A stretch of 64,000 bases of DNA from a bacterium EF100-94H03 bin56 (GCA_002238685.1 MPMV01000006.1:79663-143662); one strand, 5' to 3'. Positions 25,495 through 34,279 are shown, numbered from the stretch's first letter. Translations and numbers: made by a program. The notes: a model not told the origin generated them from the letters alone.

Positions 25495-25619
25495 GGCAGG
25501 CGACACAATGCACATCGCCGCATGCGCAAGGGTCGAATCTGACGTCCGACGATGCAGTCGCGCACGGTTGCGCGGCCTGTTGCCGTTGAGGGGGCGAGTA
25601 GCGGACTGGCGGCAAGACG

Positions 25620-25762
25620 GTGACGCCTTTTCCGGTCAGCGCCATGCTCACGACACGGCAGGCCACGAACATCCTGAACGTCTCGCGACCACATCGTGCC
25701 GGCTGCTCCAGAACGGCAGAATCCCGTTCGTTCCGATCGGCCTGCAGCGCGGACATGGATGA
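25620..25762 (+). pseudogene. Frameshifted excisionase-type antitoxin remnant
   Basis: From 25644 the frame reads MLTTRQATNILNVSRP, the hallmark helix-turn-helix of excisionase-family antitoxins (usual form LLNVSRPYLVKLLE-GEIPF). The expected continuation RLLQNGRIPFVPIGL follows in a different frame, so a frameshift near 25690 splits the motif. The normal downstream part (R-x-G-x-HRRI) and any toxin partner are missing. The next 190 bases show further short coding-like pieces (for example AAAINARWPGVSEAELKSRF and a shifted RRATEGEIAEQG) that I cannot assign. Confidence 0.65.
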
Positions 25763-25948
25763 CCGACTGGCCGCAGCGATCAACGCGAGATGGCCGGGCG
25801 TGAGCGAAGCTGAACTGAAATCCCGCTTCCGCAAGTTCATTTCAAGGGGATCGACACGCGGCGCGCCACGGAGGGGGAGATTGCTGAGCAAGGAATTCCT
25901 GCCTCACGACACGCCGCCGGCTACCGTTACTGGAAGGGGCGGGATCGT

Positions 25949-26689
25949 TCACACTGGAACGATCTCACGGACGGCGCAGGCATCGAGGACGACGGTGAGA
26001 GTGGCGGCGAGGTCGACTCCATGACACCTCCGGGCGGCGTCTCCCAGGGAATCGCCTCTCGAGAGGCCCTCCAGGAAGCCGGCGCTCCCCGGCGGCAGGC
26101 TGTGAAGGAGAACGCTGTCGGCGGGACGAGACACCAGGACATCCTCGGCCCGCGCCGCGACCGGAGACGAATCATCCATCGTGTTGTGGCGCCAGATCGA
26201 CCACAGGGGGTGGGGCGAGCGCACGATGAACGTGGACGCCCTGAAGCTCATGCGGGTTCCAAGCAGTGTTTCCCCGTCGAGTCCGGCGAGACAGCCGGGA
26301 TCGGCGATGCCGTCATCCGCTGCGTGAAAGGATCTCCGGCGCGCCGCCTCGAGACGCGCCACGTCGCCCAGGTAGGGCAGACCGCCGGCTGGTTCAAAGC
26401 CGTCAATGAAATCCGGGAAACGATCCCCGTAGTCGACCACACAGGGCGTGCGTGGAGGATGGGCGCGGACAAACTCTCCCGCCATGGCGCGAAAGAACGC
26501 CTGGCCGACAATGGCACGGGTGACGCCGAAGGACTCGGCCAGCGCATCGATGAGGGAAGCGACGACATTGTTGCGGTAGATATCGAAGCGCCGCGTGGCT
26601 GGCGCGCCATCGGGACGAAGCAGGCCTCCCGGGACCCGCGCCGAGGGATCGAGAAGCGCCCTTGCGAACAGGCCCTGGCTGTCAGGCAT
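25949..26689 (-). CDS. bufC: BufC-like DUF2063 protein (MNIO partner)
   Basis: A 246-residue protein with the DUF2063 N-terminal putative DNA-binding-like domain (LFARALLDPSARVPGG, RRFDIYRNNVVASLIDALAESF, VVDYGDRFPDFI). In bufferin systems this protein works with the MNIO enzyme to modify cysteines in the precursor. ATG 26689 overlaps the bufB stop by eight bases. An upstream extension to 26827 is overlap with bufB and not supported. Confidence 0.8.
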   Translation of the reverse strand: MPDSQGLFARALLDPSARVPGGLLRPDGAPATRRFDIYRNNVVASLIDALAESFGVTRAIVGQAFFRAMAGEFVRAHPPRTPCVVDYGDRFPDFIDGFEPAGGLPYLGDVARLEAARRRSFHAADDGIADPGCLAGLDGETLLGTRMSFRASTFIVRSPHPLWSIWRHNTMDDSSPVAARAEDVLVSRPADSVLLHSLPPGSAGFLEGLSRGDSLGDAARRCHGVDLAATLTVVLDACAVREIVPV

Positions 26690-27524
26690 GGCGACGCGCC
26701 GCCTCGAGGACGGCGCTGGCACGGCTGGCTTCGGCGACCAGCGTGGACCATGGCGGAACGTCGCTGTCCCATTCGATGAGCGTCGGCAAGGGGCCTGCAC
26801 GCGCGCAGACATCGCCGTAGAGTGCAAGAACGTCGTCCGTCACCGCAGCACCATGTGAATCGATGAGCAACCGGGAACCATCGTCATCCCTGTCTTCATG
26901 GTGGCCGGCGAGGTGGATCTCGGCGGTGGCCCAAAGCGGAAACGACTCGAGCCAGTCACGCGCATCGAAACGCAGATTGACGGCCGAGACATGGACGTTG
27001 TTGAGATCGAGGAGCAGGCCGCACCCGGTGCGCCTGGCCAGATCCCCCAGGAACGCGGTCTCCTCCAGGGTGCTGCAGGCCCAGGTGAGGTAATTCGCCG
27101 GGTTCTCGATGAGAATCCGCCGGCCAAGACACTCCTGCACCTCGTCGACGTGGTCACACACCCGGTTCAGGGTGGCCTCGTCGTAGGCCACGGGAAGAAG
27201 ATCGTTGAAACAGTGAACACCGTGCCGCGACCAGGCCAGGTGCTCCGACACCATGGACGGCAGGAACCCCTGCACGAGACAGGCGAGGCGATCGAGATGC
27301 TCGCGGTCAAGCGGTCCGTCGGAGCCGATGGAAAGGCCTACCCCGTGGCAGGAAATGGCGAACCGTTCCGCCACACGTCGCAACGCGGCCATCCTCGGGC
27401 CACCGTCGACCATGTAGTTTTCCGCGTGGATCTCCAGCCACGTCACCGGTCCGGGCGCCGCCAGAACGTCCTCCAGGTGCCGCAGCTTGAAGCCGACGCC
27501 GACGTCCGGCGGAAGAGCCGGCAT
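26682..27524 (-). CDS. bufB: BufB-like MNIO/DUF692 multinuclear iron enzyme
   Basis: A 280-residue TIM-barrel protein of the DUF692 family, now called MNIO (multinuclear non-heme iron dependent oxidases). Conserved iron-ligand regions are visible in order: LEIHAENYM, SCHGVGLSIG, VSEHLAWSRH, ILIENPANYL, LLLDLNNVHV, EIHLAGHH and LIEWDSD. In bufferin clusters this enzyme converts precursor cysteines to thiooxazole-type heterocycles that bind copper. Its partner gene follows with an eight-base overlap. The precursor gene lies upstream, beyond a strong palindrome. Confidence 0.88.
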   Translation of the reverse strand: MPALPPDVGVGFKLRHLEDVLAAPGPVTWLEIHAENYMVDGGPRMAALRRVAERFAISCHGVGLSIGSDGPLDREHLDRLACLVQGFLPSMVSEHLAWSRHGVHCFNDLLPVAYDEATLNRVCDHVDEVQECLGRRILIENPANYLTWACSTLEETAFLGDLARRTGCGLLLDLNNVHVSAVNLRFDARDWLESFPLWATAEIHLAGHHEDRDDDGSRLLIDSHGAAVTDDVLALYGDVCARAGPLPTLIEWDSDVPPWSTLVAEASRASAVLEAARRHA

Positions 27525-27546
27525 GTCCGCGGGTATTCTTAAGAAA

Positions 27547-27572
27547 CGACCCCGGCCACGTGGCCGGGGTCG
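27547..27572 (-). terminator. Perfect 26-bp palindrome between bufA and bufB
   Basis: The half-site CGACCCCGGCCAC is followed directly by its exact reverse complement, so RNA from either strand folds into a very stable hairpin. On the minus strand it starts nine bases after the bufA stop and is followed by TTTCTTAAG, a weak T-rich tail. It probably terminates most transcripts after the precursor gene, letting precursor mRNA exceed enzyme mRNA. Confidence 0.65.
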
Positions 27573-27581
27573 CCGCCGGAC

Positions 27582-27872
27582 TTATCCGGGCAGGTCGCGA
27601 TCGAGCGGCTCCATGGATCCGTTGCGACCGTCGGGGAGATCCATGGTCAGGCAGGTTCCCTCGGGAACCAGTGACCAGGCATTACCCTGGTAATCGACCG
27701 TGGATGTGCCTGCACAGGTCGTGCCTTCACCCGCCGCACAGTCGTTCTCGCCGGCCAGGGCCACGCCGTAGCACTTCTCCTCCGCAGCCTGCACGGTTCC
27801 TGATGTGTAGGCCGAGAGCGCGGCGGCAACGGCGCCCGCCACGGCAAGGTTCTTGATCATGCTTTGTGCCAT
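27582..27872 (-). CDS. bufA: BufA-like DUF2282 precursor peptide (bufferin)
   Basis: This 96-residue protein has a signal peptide ([20 protein letters not shown], cleavage near TVQAA-EE) and a short mature part with four cysteines in the DUF2282 pattern: [13 protein letters not shown], then [13 protein letters not shown] and VPEGTC. Bufferins are exported copper-binding RiPPs whose cysteines are modified by the MNIO enzyme encoded next. ATG 27872 was chosen over 27902 because it yields a standard signal sequence. The usual partner DoxX is not adjacent. The acidic C-terminus (PLDRDLPG) is specific to this copy. Confidence 0.85.
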   Translation of the reverse strand: MAQSMIKNLAVAGAVAAALSAYTSGTVQAAEEKCYGVALAGENDCAAGEGTTCAGTSTVDYQGNAWSLVPEGTCLTMDLPDGRNGSMEPLDRDLPG

Positions 27873-27947
27873 ATCTGAATCCTCAGGTGTGTAGTGCGGC
27901 AAGAATAGACAATGGCCAGGCGCCTGTCAGCCCGGTCTTCCGGCCGC

Positions 27948-28730
27948 CTACTCTGCCGCCTGTTCGACAGCAACCGCCTCTCTGGCCTGGAAGATGCAGA
28001 AGATCTTGCGGACTGTTCCGGTGCTGTCCCACTGGTAGATGGCGCCCTTGGGAACCATGAACGTGTCGCCCGCACAATAGGTCTCGGCATGGCCGGAACC
28101 GTCGGTGATCGTCACCTCCCCTTCCAGGATGTGCATGAGTTCGTTTCTTGGGAACGGCGCCGGCTTCGTGTGCATCTCGCTGGTCTGCCAGACGCCGCAG
28201 ATCATCTGGCGGGTGGCGTCCTCGAACAGAATCCGGATTCCCTGTTCCGGCACGCCGCCGACATAGCGTGACGTGTCCTGCTCTCCGACCGCCTCGAGGG
28301 CCGTGCCGGGGTCGACACGCCGCGCCACCCTGGCGGCGGCCTCGAGTTCCTCGCCCGAATTGTCCTCGAAGATGACCCAGTACTTGAGGACATCCCCGGT
28401 CTGCTTCCATGAGAGCGGCGTCCCCTTGGGGATGACAAAGCACTCCCCGGCACTGAATGTCTCTGCATTCCCGTTCGCGTACTCGAGGGTGATGGCGCCA
28501 TCGAGCACCATCATGAACTCGTTGACGTCGTAGGGCCCCGGCTTCGCCACCATGGGCGTGCAATGCCAGACTCCGGAGGTCAGCTGGCCCGTGTCGTCGC
28601 TGTGGTAGACATGGCCGGACTGCACGGGATCTCCGGAAATGAGAGACTCCTTGGAAATCGGGTCCCACGGCTGGAGTCCGGAGTCCTCAGGGCCCTGGTT
28701 GCTGTAACGGATGGATCTCAGATCGCTCAT
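27948..28730 (-). CDS. Two-domain cupin (bicupin)
   Basis: A 260-residue protein built from two cupin_3-like domains (about 55-115 and 175-245), each with a NEFMMVLDGAITL / NELMHILEGEVTI strand and a GECFVIPKG / GDTFMVPKG turn. This resembles EutQ- and ureidoglycine-aminohydrolase-type bicupins, but metal ligands are not obvious. The start lies two bases after the rhodanese stop, so it is the last gene of a three-gene operon with a cysteine-dioxygenase-like cupin and a four-domain rhodanese. Confidence 0.8.
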   Translation of the reverse strand: MSDLRSIRYSNQGPEDSGLQPWDPISKESLISGDPVQSGHVYHSDDTGQLTSGVWHCTPMVAKPGPYDVNEFMMVLDGAITLEYANGNAETFSAGECFVIPKGTPLSWKQTGDVLKYWVIFEDNSGEELEAAARVARRVDPGTALEAVGEQDTSRYVGGVPEQGIRILFEDATRQMICGVWQTSEMHTKPAPFPRNELMHILEGEVTITDGSGHAETYCAGDTFMVPKGAIYQWDSTGTVRKIFCIFQAREAVAVEQAAE

Positions 28731-28732
28731 GG

Positions 28733-30289
28733 TCAGTGTTCTCCTTGTGGTTCAGTGACGGGACGAAACGACAACAGCCCGTCCCTTTCAATCTGGGCCG
28801 GAAGGCCCTTTTCCCAGGCGATGTACCGGCGTTTCGCACCATCGGGATCATCGAGAATTCCGAACGGCGCCTCGCCCCGGTCATCCATCGCGCACAACGC
28901 TCCCTCGTGGCCGGCCGCCACCGGCAGTCCGGCCGCGATCCAGGCCTCGAGACCGCCTTCCAAGACACGCGCCCCGATGCCGAGAACGGCAAGATCCGTC
29001 ACGGCGAGGGCCGCAAGGCGACCGCCCTCGTCGTCGAGTACGGCAAGGCCGCGATCCGCTGCCGGCGCACATCCTGCCAGCCTGGAACGCAAGGCCCAAA
29101 ATGCTCCCGCCGGATGGCATGAAATGTACTGCAGCGATGACGAAAGGTCGAGGATCGTCCATCCGTCAGCCGCCGCTTCGCCGGGAGGCACCATCGGTGC
29201 GTCCGGCGGGGTCGACGGCACCGGCAACACATGGTCGGTGTCCAGCACATGAACGTCGCAATAGCCCATCTGTTTCAGCCAGTGACCGGCAAACCTCGAA
29301 CGCGTGCCACAGTCATCGCCAAGGACGATGCGGGCATCGCGTACCGCAATCCAGGAGTCGGTCTCCTGGACCAGCTGCGTTCCCTCGATGGCGGTCATGC
29401 CGGCAAGAACGCCCCGCGCGTGTTCCTCCGGAGAGCGGACGTCGAACCGGTAGAGGGTTCTCGACTCATCCTTGAGCCAGTCGTCGAGCGTCGCTTCGTC
29501 GATCTCGCCCAGTCCGGTCGCCGATGCCATGCGCCGGCATGCTTCAATCCCCCAGGCGTGCGATGACGCCGACGTGCCGCCTGGACGCCGGCCGGCACCG
29601 TATTCAAGGGAGTGGCCGGCCCACTCCCAGCCGATGGTGCCGTTTTCAAGGGCATGGACGGGATTGGCAAGGCCCGTGTTCCTCAGTGTCTGCGCCCCGA
29701 TGATCGAGCGGGTCCTTCCCGCACAGTTGACGACAACCGTGGTCGATGGCGAGGGGACGAGATCGGTGATGTGACGGGCCAGTTCGCTGTTGGGACAGCT
29801 GAGCGCACCCGGGATGGCGAAGTCGCCGTATTCGCTGAAGGGCCGGCCATCGAGAACGATGATGTCGTCGCCAGCGGCGATCCGGCGGTGGACCTCATCC
29901 GCGTCCAGCGCCGGAGTGGCGCAGGCGCTTTCGATGCATTCGCCGAACGCCTTGGATGGAACGTTGATGCCTTCGAAGACCTCGCCGCCGGCCGCCTGCC
30001 AGGCCTCGATCCCGCCCTCGTGAACAGCGATGTCACCGTAACCCATGGTCTGCAGTACACCCGTAGCACGTCGTGACAGGCCATCGCCGCCGTCCGTGAG
30101 GACAACGAAGGTGGCCTTGCGCGGGAGAAGGGCGGCGATGCCGAGTTCGAGGCGCGACAATGGAAGATTGCAGGCGCTGAGAACATGGCCATGGGCAAAC
30201 GGACCGGATTCGCGCACATCGACCAGCGCAAACTCGCCTCCGGCGATGATCCGTTCGCGAAGCTCGCCGCTGTCGATGGACGCCGTCAC
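28733..30289 (-). CDS. Four-domain rhodanese-related sulfurtransferase
   Basis: A 518-residue cytoplasmic protein with four rhodanese-like domains in series. Only domain 2 (VVVNCAGRTRSIIG) has a clear active-site cysteine loop. Domain 3 keeps a cysteine in a looser loop (LGDDCGTRSRFAG). Domain 1 (VVLTDGGDGLSRRA) and domain 4 (AVLDDEGGRLAAL) lack it and may be structural. A GTG start at 30289, seven bases after the preceding stop, is the only start consistent with the first domain. The frame continues upstream only as antisense-like sequence over the neighbouring gene. It presumably passes sulfane sulfur derived from a thiol handled by the cupin dioxygenase next door. Confidence 0.82.
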   Translation of the reverse strand: MTASIDSGELRERIIAGGEFALVDVRESGPFAHGHVLSACNLPLSRLELGIAALLPRKATFVVLTDGGDGLSRRATGVLQTMGYGDIAVHEGGIEAWQAAGGEVFEGINVPSKAFGECIESACATPALDADEVHRRIAAGDDIIVLDGRPFSEYGDFAIPGALSCPNSELARHITDLVPSPSTTVVVNCAGRTRSIIGAQTLRNTGLANPVHALENGTIGWEWAGHSLEYGAGRRPGGTSASSHAWGIEACRRMASATGLGEIDEATLDDWLKDESRTLYRFDVRSPEEHARGVLAGMTAIEGTQLVQETDSWIAVRDARIVLGDDCGTRSRFAGHWLKQMGYCDVHVLDTDHVLPVPSTPPDAPMVPPGEAAADGWTILDLSSSLQYISCHPAGAFWALRSRLAGCAPAADRGLAVLDDEGGRLAALAVTDLAVLGIGARVLEGGLEAWIAAGLPVAAGHEGALCAMDDRGEAPFGILDDPDGAKRRYIAWEKGLPAQIERDGLLSFRPVTEPQGEH

Positions 30290-30296
30290 GGTCGTT

Positions 30297-30848
30297 TCAG
30301 TCGAAACTGCGATACGAGCCGGTTTCCTGATCGAACATGAGCCTCCCCTTGAGATGGGCAAATCCCAGTCCGTAGAGATGAAGGTGCATGTTGTGCACCC
30401 CCTCTTCCATGTGGATCGAGTGGAAGTCGTTCGGCATGAGGCAGACACCGGCGCCATTGCGGACCTCGATCTCGCGGGCAAGCCTGAGCGGCGCCTCGCC
30501 CGCCGGCCCGCCGTCGCCCTCCCAGATCCGGTTGAGTTCCACTCCCTGGATGCCGACCACAACGGCCCATGTCGTGTGGTTGTGGGGAGGTGTCCAGACA
30601 TGTTTGTTGGCGACCTCGATGTAGAGTTCATGGCGACCGTCATCGTCGCGTGACAGGACGTCGAAGGTCTCGCCGGTGCCATCCGCCGGAATCGGGAAAT
30701 CCTCTTCGGTAAAGAGATCGCGACGCTGCGCCAGGGCAATCATGTGATCACGGATTTCCTCGAGCGACTGGCGCGTGACGCCTTCCACTGCGCGCACCTT
30801 GTCGAGTGTTTCTGCAATCGCGCGATCTCGTTCTTCCTTCCGGGACAT
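30297..30848 (-). CDS. Cysteine-dioxygenase-like cupin (COG5553 type)
   Basis: A 183-residue double-stranded beta-helix protein with an iron-type motif PPHNHTTWAVVVGIQGVELN and a second histidine segment FHSIHMEEGVHNMHLHLYG, as in cysteine/thiol dioxygenase relatives. It should bind a single ferrous iron and oxidise a small thiol or related compound; the exact substrate is unknown. ATG 30848 follows GGAAGG. The four-domain rhodanese starts seven bases after its stop, which supports a sulfur-compound role. Confidence 0.78.
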   Translation of the reverse strand: MSRKEERDRAIAETLDKVRAVEGVTRQSLEEIRDHMIALAQRRDLFTEEDFPIPADGTGETFDVLSRDDDGRHELYIEVANKHVWTPPHNHTTWAVVVGIQGVELNRIWEGDGGPAGEAPLRLAREIEVRNGAGVCLMPNDFHSIHMEEGVHNMHLHLYGLGFAHLKGRLMFDQETGSYRSFD

Positions 30849-31204
30849 GGGACCTTCCGCTGTTCGAGTGATGGAGACAGTATTCCCCTTCAACCTCCCG
30901 CTTGGCAACGTCCCGGACCCTGAATCCCTTGCCCTGTGGTGCTGCGCAAGGCCTGGAGGGTCGATGCCTGGGACCGTGGGCTGGTTTGAACAACCAGGTC
31001 GCGCCTGCTGCGCTACCCTCGCAATTCCCGAGTTTCGCGCGACCGCCTCTTCTGGCGCCGTGCGGGCTTTCTCAAACTGCGAGGGGATCGGGAAGGACCC
31101 CGCCGCCATTTCACGGACTGCGGAACTGTGTTTGCAGCCGCGCTTGAGATGAGAGCTACCCATTCGCCACTATCCGGGAACGTTACCGGATTGGATACGC
31201 TGCC
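30849..31204. other. Divergent region before vapBC-like genes
   Basis: This 356-base stretch separates the dioxygenase-like gene (minus) from the antitoxin gene (plus). It holds a small hairpin-forming sequence around 30977-30994 (CTGGTT, five-base loop, AACCAG). No gene, tRNA or convincing promoter hexamers are visible. Confidence 0.35.
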
Positions 31205-31525
31205 GTGACTCCCGCAAGTCTGGACGCTCAACAGGCCTCCCGCGTCTCCCGTCACCGCAGGAAGATCGCTACTGGCGGCGCCAGGCGCGTCGAAGGCACG
31301 GTACCCATTCAAGACGCACCCCTCGTCAAGGCCATCGCTGCCGCCTTGCGTTCGGGCGGCGAGGACGCCGAACTGATTCGGCGAACCCTGCGACCCGGGC
31401 TGGCGGCTCCAGGGGCGAGGACGGGCGCGGAGTTGGTCGCTTTCCTCCGAGCTTCGCCCTTGACCGACGCTGAGCTCGCGATGGAGCGCGACCACTCGAC
31501 GGGACGATCTGCCAATCTCGTGTGA
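31205..31525 (+). CDS. Antitoxin of a VapBC-type pair
   Basis: This is a roughly 106-residue protein starting at GTG 31205. Its middle part (RRKIATGGARRVEGTVPIQDAPLVKAIAAALR) looks like the DNA-binding part of a small antitoxin, and the C-terminal stretch (ELVAFLRASPLTDAEL...DHSTGRSANLV) looks like the toxin-binding tail. The family is not one I can name. The identification rests mainly on its position: its stop shares one base with the ATG of a PIN-domain toxin. Confidence 0.65.
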   Translation: MTPASLDAQQASRVSRHRRKIATGGARRVEGTVPIQDAPLVKAIAAALRSGGEDAELIRRTLRPGLAAPGARTGAELVAFLRASPLTDAELAMERDHSTGRSANLV

Positions 31526-32022
31526 TGGCCTTTCTCCTGGACGCCAATGTGATCAGCGAGACCGTCAGGCCACGACCTGACAAGACTGTGCTCTACTGGA
31601 TTGAATCACGGATTCCGAGTGACCTCTTCCTTGCGGCACAAACCATCGGGGAACTTGTCAGAGGCGCGTGGAAGGTCAGGGAACAAGCCCGTCGCGAACG
31701 ATTTGAGAGATGGATCGGACACGATCTCGCCCGGCAATTCGAAGGGCGCATCTTGCCGTTTGACACGTCTACTGCGGCAGTCCGGGGACGACTCATGGGT
31801 GACGGGGACCGTACCGGCCGTCGCCCCTCCACAGCCGATGCGCAGATCGCGGCGGTTGCCATTCAGCATGACCTGACCCTTGCCACCGGCAACGTGAAGG
31901 ATTTTCGAAACTTCGGTATTCGGGTGCTGGATCCGTGGCAGAATCCCGAAGACGGGCAATGGGTCTTCAATCACTGCACGAGGGTGTCCCCGACCACCAC
32001 GCACAGAGGCAATCGTGCATGA
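31525..32022 (+). CDS. VapC-like PIN-domain ribonuclease toxin
   Basis: This 165-residue PIN-domain protein has the acidic quartet expected of Mg-dependent VapC RNases: LLDANVISE (first Asp), TIGELVRG (Glu), TADAQIAAVAIQHDL (Asp) and LATGNVKDF (final Asp). ATG 31525 overlaps the antitoxin stop by one base; a GTG just before is possible. The roughly 25 residues after WQNPEDG exceed the usual family end and look like read-through into non-conserved sequence. Confidence 0.85.
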   Translation: MAFLLDANVISETVRPRPDKTVLYWIESRIPSDLFLAAQTIGELVRGAWKVREQARRERFERWIGHDLARQFEGRILPFDTSTAAVRGRLMGDGDRTGRRPSTADAQIAAVAIQHDLTLATGNVKDFRNFGIRVLDPWQNPEDGQWVFNHCTRVSPTTTHRGNRA

Positions 32023-32170
32023 TCGCCGCACGGCTGGCGGGATTGCTGTCATCCGTGTGCGGCGTCAACCGATGGATACGGAAAGCCGGGAGAGGCCGTC
32101 CCGTGGCAACTTTGCGTGATTCGGGACATTCGCACACCGGATTTTCTGGACCGAAGAGATGGGACCCGTG

Positions 32171-32953
32171 TCAGGGCCAGACGTGGTGTTCCTGGCGCAG
32201 GTTGGCATCGGCCACGAGATCGGCGGCGAGGTCATGAACGAGGTCGGCCCAGTATGCAGCGTCGTCCGGTCTTGAGACGAGATCCTGGCGCACCTCGAAC
32301 TGAAGGTGGGCGAGCCCCCGGCGCATCGCGTGCTCGGGCACCGTGTAGTCCTCTCCGATATCGAGACCGTAGGGCTGGTTGTTCCCGACAACGATGTCGC
32401 CACGGGCGCGCAGGCGTTGCAGGAGCGGAACTGCCAGACGTCCGTCCCGGTTCCAGCACACGGTGAACGCCTCCCGGCGCGGCTCGCGACCGCGCATGCA
32501 CCGTGTCATCGTGTGGACGGAGATGAAGGCGGGAGGCGCACCGCGGCTTGCGAGAGCCGTCTTGATGGCGTCGTGATAGGGATGCCAGACCGCCTCGAGG
32601 CGATTCCGGCGATCAATCTCCCCAAGGTTACGGTTGCCATCGACCGGAATGGTATCGCTCACCTCGATGAAGGCTGCCGGATCACCGGGATAGCGGTTGC
32701 AATCGGCCACCAGACGGGAATAGCCGGCCAGCAGCAGCGGCGCATCGAAGCGCCGGGCGAGTCTGCGTGCAATCCACGCGGCACCAATGTCCCAGGCGAT
32801 GTGTTGTCGGAGGTGATCCGGGTCGAGGCCAAGGTTCTTCAGGGAACGGGGGATGGCGCGAGACGCGTGATCACAGACGATGAGACAGGGGCTCCGGCCC
32901 TCGCGGTTGAACCATGTGAACGGGGGCGGATCAGGCGCCCGAAGCATGCTCAC
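32171..32953 (-). CDS. N-formylglutamate amidohydrolase family protein
   Basis: This 260-residue FGase-family protein contains LIVCDHASRAIP, HIAWDIGA, SRLVADCNR and the conserved SVHTMT segment. The family hydrolyses N-formyl-glutamate in histidine degradation, or related N-acyl amino acids. No hut genes are nearby. The start is GTG 32953 overlapping the aminotransferase stop (GTGA), or ATG 32947. It is the last gene of a Liv-type importer operon, so its substrate probably arrives through that importer. Confidence 0.85.
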   Translation of the reverse strand: MSMLRAPDPPPFTWFNREGRSPCLIVCDHASRAIPRSLKNLGLDPDHLRQHIAWDIGAAWIARRLARRFDAPLLLAGYSRLVADCNRYPGDPAAFIEVSDTIPVDGNRNLGEIDRRNRLEAVWHPYHDAIKTALASRGAPPAFISVHTMTRCMRGREPRREAFTVCWNRDGRLAVPLLQRLRARGDIVVGNNQPYGLDIGEDYTVPEHAMRRGLAHLQFEVRQDLVSRPDDAAYWADLVHDLAADLVADANLRQEHHVWP

Positions 32954-34269
32954 CAGCCGGCGAACGCCGCGATCTCGTCGTCGCTGACACGCCCGGCCGC
33001 GACGTCGCCGATAGCCTGGTCGAGCACGGCGAGGGCCTCGCTGGCCTCGTCGGCGGTCAGGGTCAGCGGCGGGGTCAGTTCCGGGACGTTGGACGCCATG
33101 CCGACATAGGTGATGAAGACACCGAGCTGGTAGCAGCGCAAAACGACCTTGGCCGCCTCGGTGGTCGCCGGTTCCTTCGTCTCCCGGTCCTTCACCAGTT
33201 CGATGCCGATGGCAAGCCCCCTCCCCCGGACATCACCGATCAGTTCGTGACGTCCCTGCATGGCAACGAGGCCGTCCATGAGCTGGCGTCCGCGCACGGC
33301 CGCATTGTCGACGAGACCGTCGTCGCGGATGTGCCGGAGAACGGCGCGCCCGACGCTTGTCGACACGGAGTTTCCGGTGGTGGTGATGAGGGCGAAGGCC
33401 TCACTCACATCCATCACGCTCTGCGGCGCGACGATGGCCGAGACGGGAATGCCGCTCCCCAGGCCCTTGCCGAAGGTCACGATGTCGGGCCGGAAGCCTT
33501 CCGCCTGGTAGCAGTGCCAGCACCCCGGTCGGCCAAGGCCGACCTTGACCTCGTCGCTGACGACGAGAATGCCTTCGGCCCGGCATCGGTCGGCGAGGGC
33601 GGACAAGAAGCCCCGAGGTGGCACGAGCATGCCGCCGTCGGATTGCAATGGTTCGATGAAGAGCGCCGCGACATCCTCCGGGCGGATGGCGGTGGAAAAC
33701 AGGAAATCGACATGATCGAGCACATGGCGCGCCGCGTCGGGACCACCCAGGGGCCGGTATGGGTTGGGAAAGGGGATCTGCACCAGGCCGCCACGAGGCA
33801 GCGCATGCTGCTGTGACGGGTGGCCGGACACCGACATGGAGCCCGAAAGGCCGCCATGATAGGCGCCATGGAAACTCATGAACCGGCGCCGTCCCGTCGC
33901 TGCCGTCACGGCCCGCATGACCGTGTCATTGGCATCCGATCCACTGTGACCGAACCAGACCTTGTGATCATCGGCCTCCGGCACGAGGGCGAGAAGGTCC
34001 TCGGCCAGGGCCACGGCCGATTCACAGGCGCCGAACATGGCCGACGCGCTGGCACACTCCTCGAGGCCACGGCGGGTTGCCTCGACGATTCCGGGGTGTC
34101 CGTACCCCAGCAGCGCCGCGCCGGCGGTGGCGGACATGTCGAGCACCTCGCGGCCGTCCTCTTCGATCAGCCGGTTGCCACGGGCATGGCGGATGGTGAG
34201 CGGCGAGGTTCTCAGCTTGCCGATTCCGGCGAGAGCCCGCCTGTCCCTCTCAAGCAGCGAATTGCTCAT
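32950..34269 (-). CDS. Class III PLP aminotransferase
   Basis: This 439-residue enzyme of aminotransferase class III (ornithine/GABA/glutamate-semialdehyde group) has the PLP lysine at about residue 268 in TFGKGLGSGIP and the preceding aspartate in VVSDEVKVGLGRPG. FGHSGSDAND marks the phosphate-binding region. It starts ten bases after the LivH-like permease gene and is coupled to the amidohydrolase gene by a four-base overlap. It probably transaminates an amino compound imported by the Liv-type system. It is not HemL-like in context. Confidence 0.88.
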   Translation of the reverse strand: MSNSLLERDRRALAGIGKLRTSPLTIRHARGNRLIEEDGREVLDMSATAGAALLGYGHPGIVEATRRGLEECASASAMFGACESAVALAEDLLALVPEADDHKVWFGHSGSDANDTVMRAVTAATGRRRFMSFHGAYHGGLSGSMSVSGHPSQQHALPRGGLVQIPFPNPYRPLGGPDAARHVLDHVDFLFSTAIRPEDVAALFIEPLQSDGGMLVPPRGFLSALADRCRAEGILVVSDEVKVGLGRPGCWHCYQAEGFRPDIVTFGKGLGSGIPVSAIVAPQSVMDVSEAFALITTTGNSVSTSVGRAVLRHIRDDGLVDNAAVRGRQLMDGLVAMQGRHELIGDVRGRGLAIGIELVKDRETKEPATTEAAKVVLRCYQLGVFITYVGMASNVPELTPPLTLTADEASEALAVLDQAIGDVAAGRVSDDEIAAFAGW

Positions 34270-34279
34270 CGAGCGCCCT

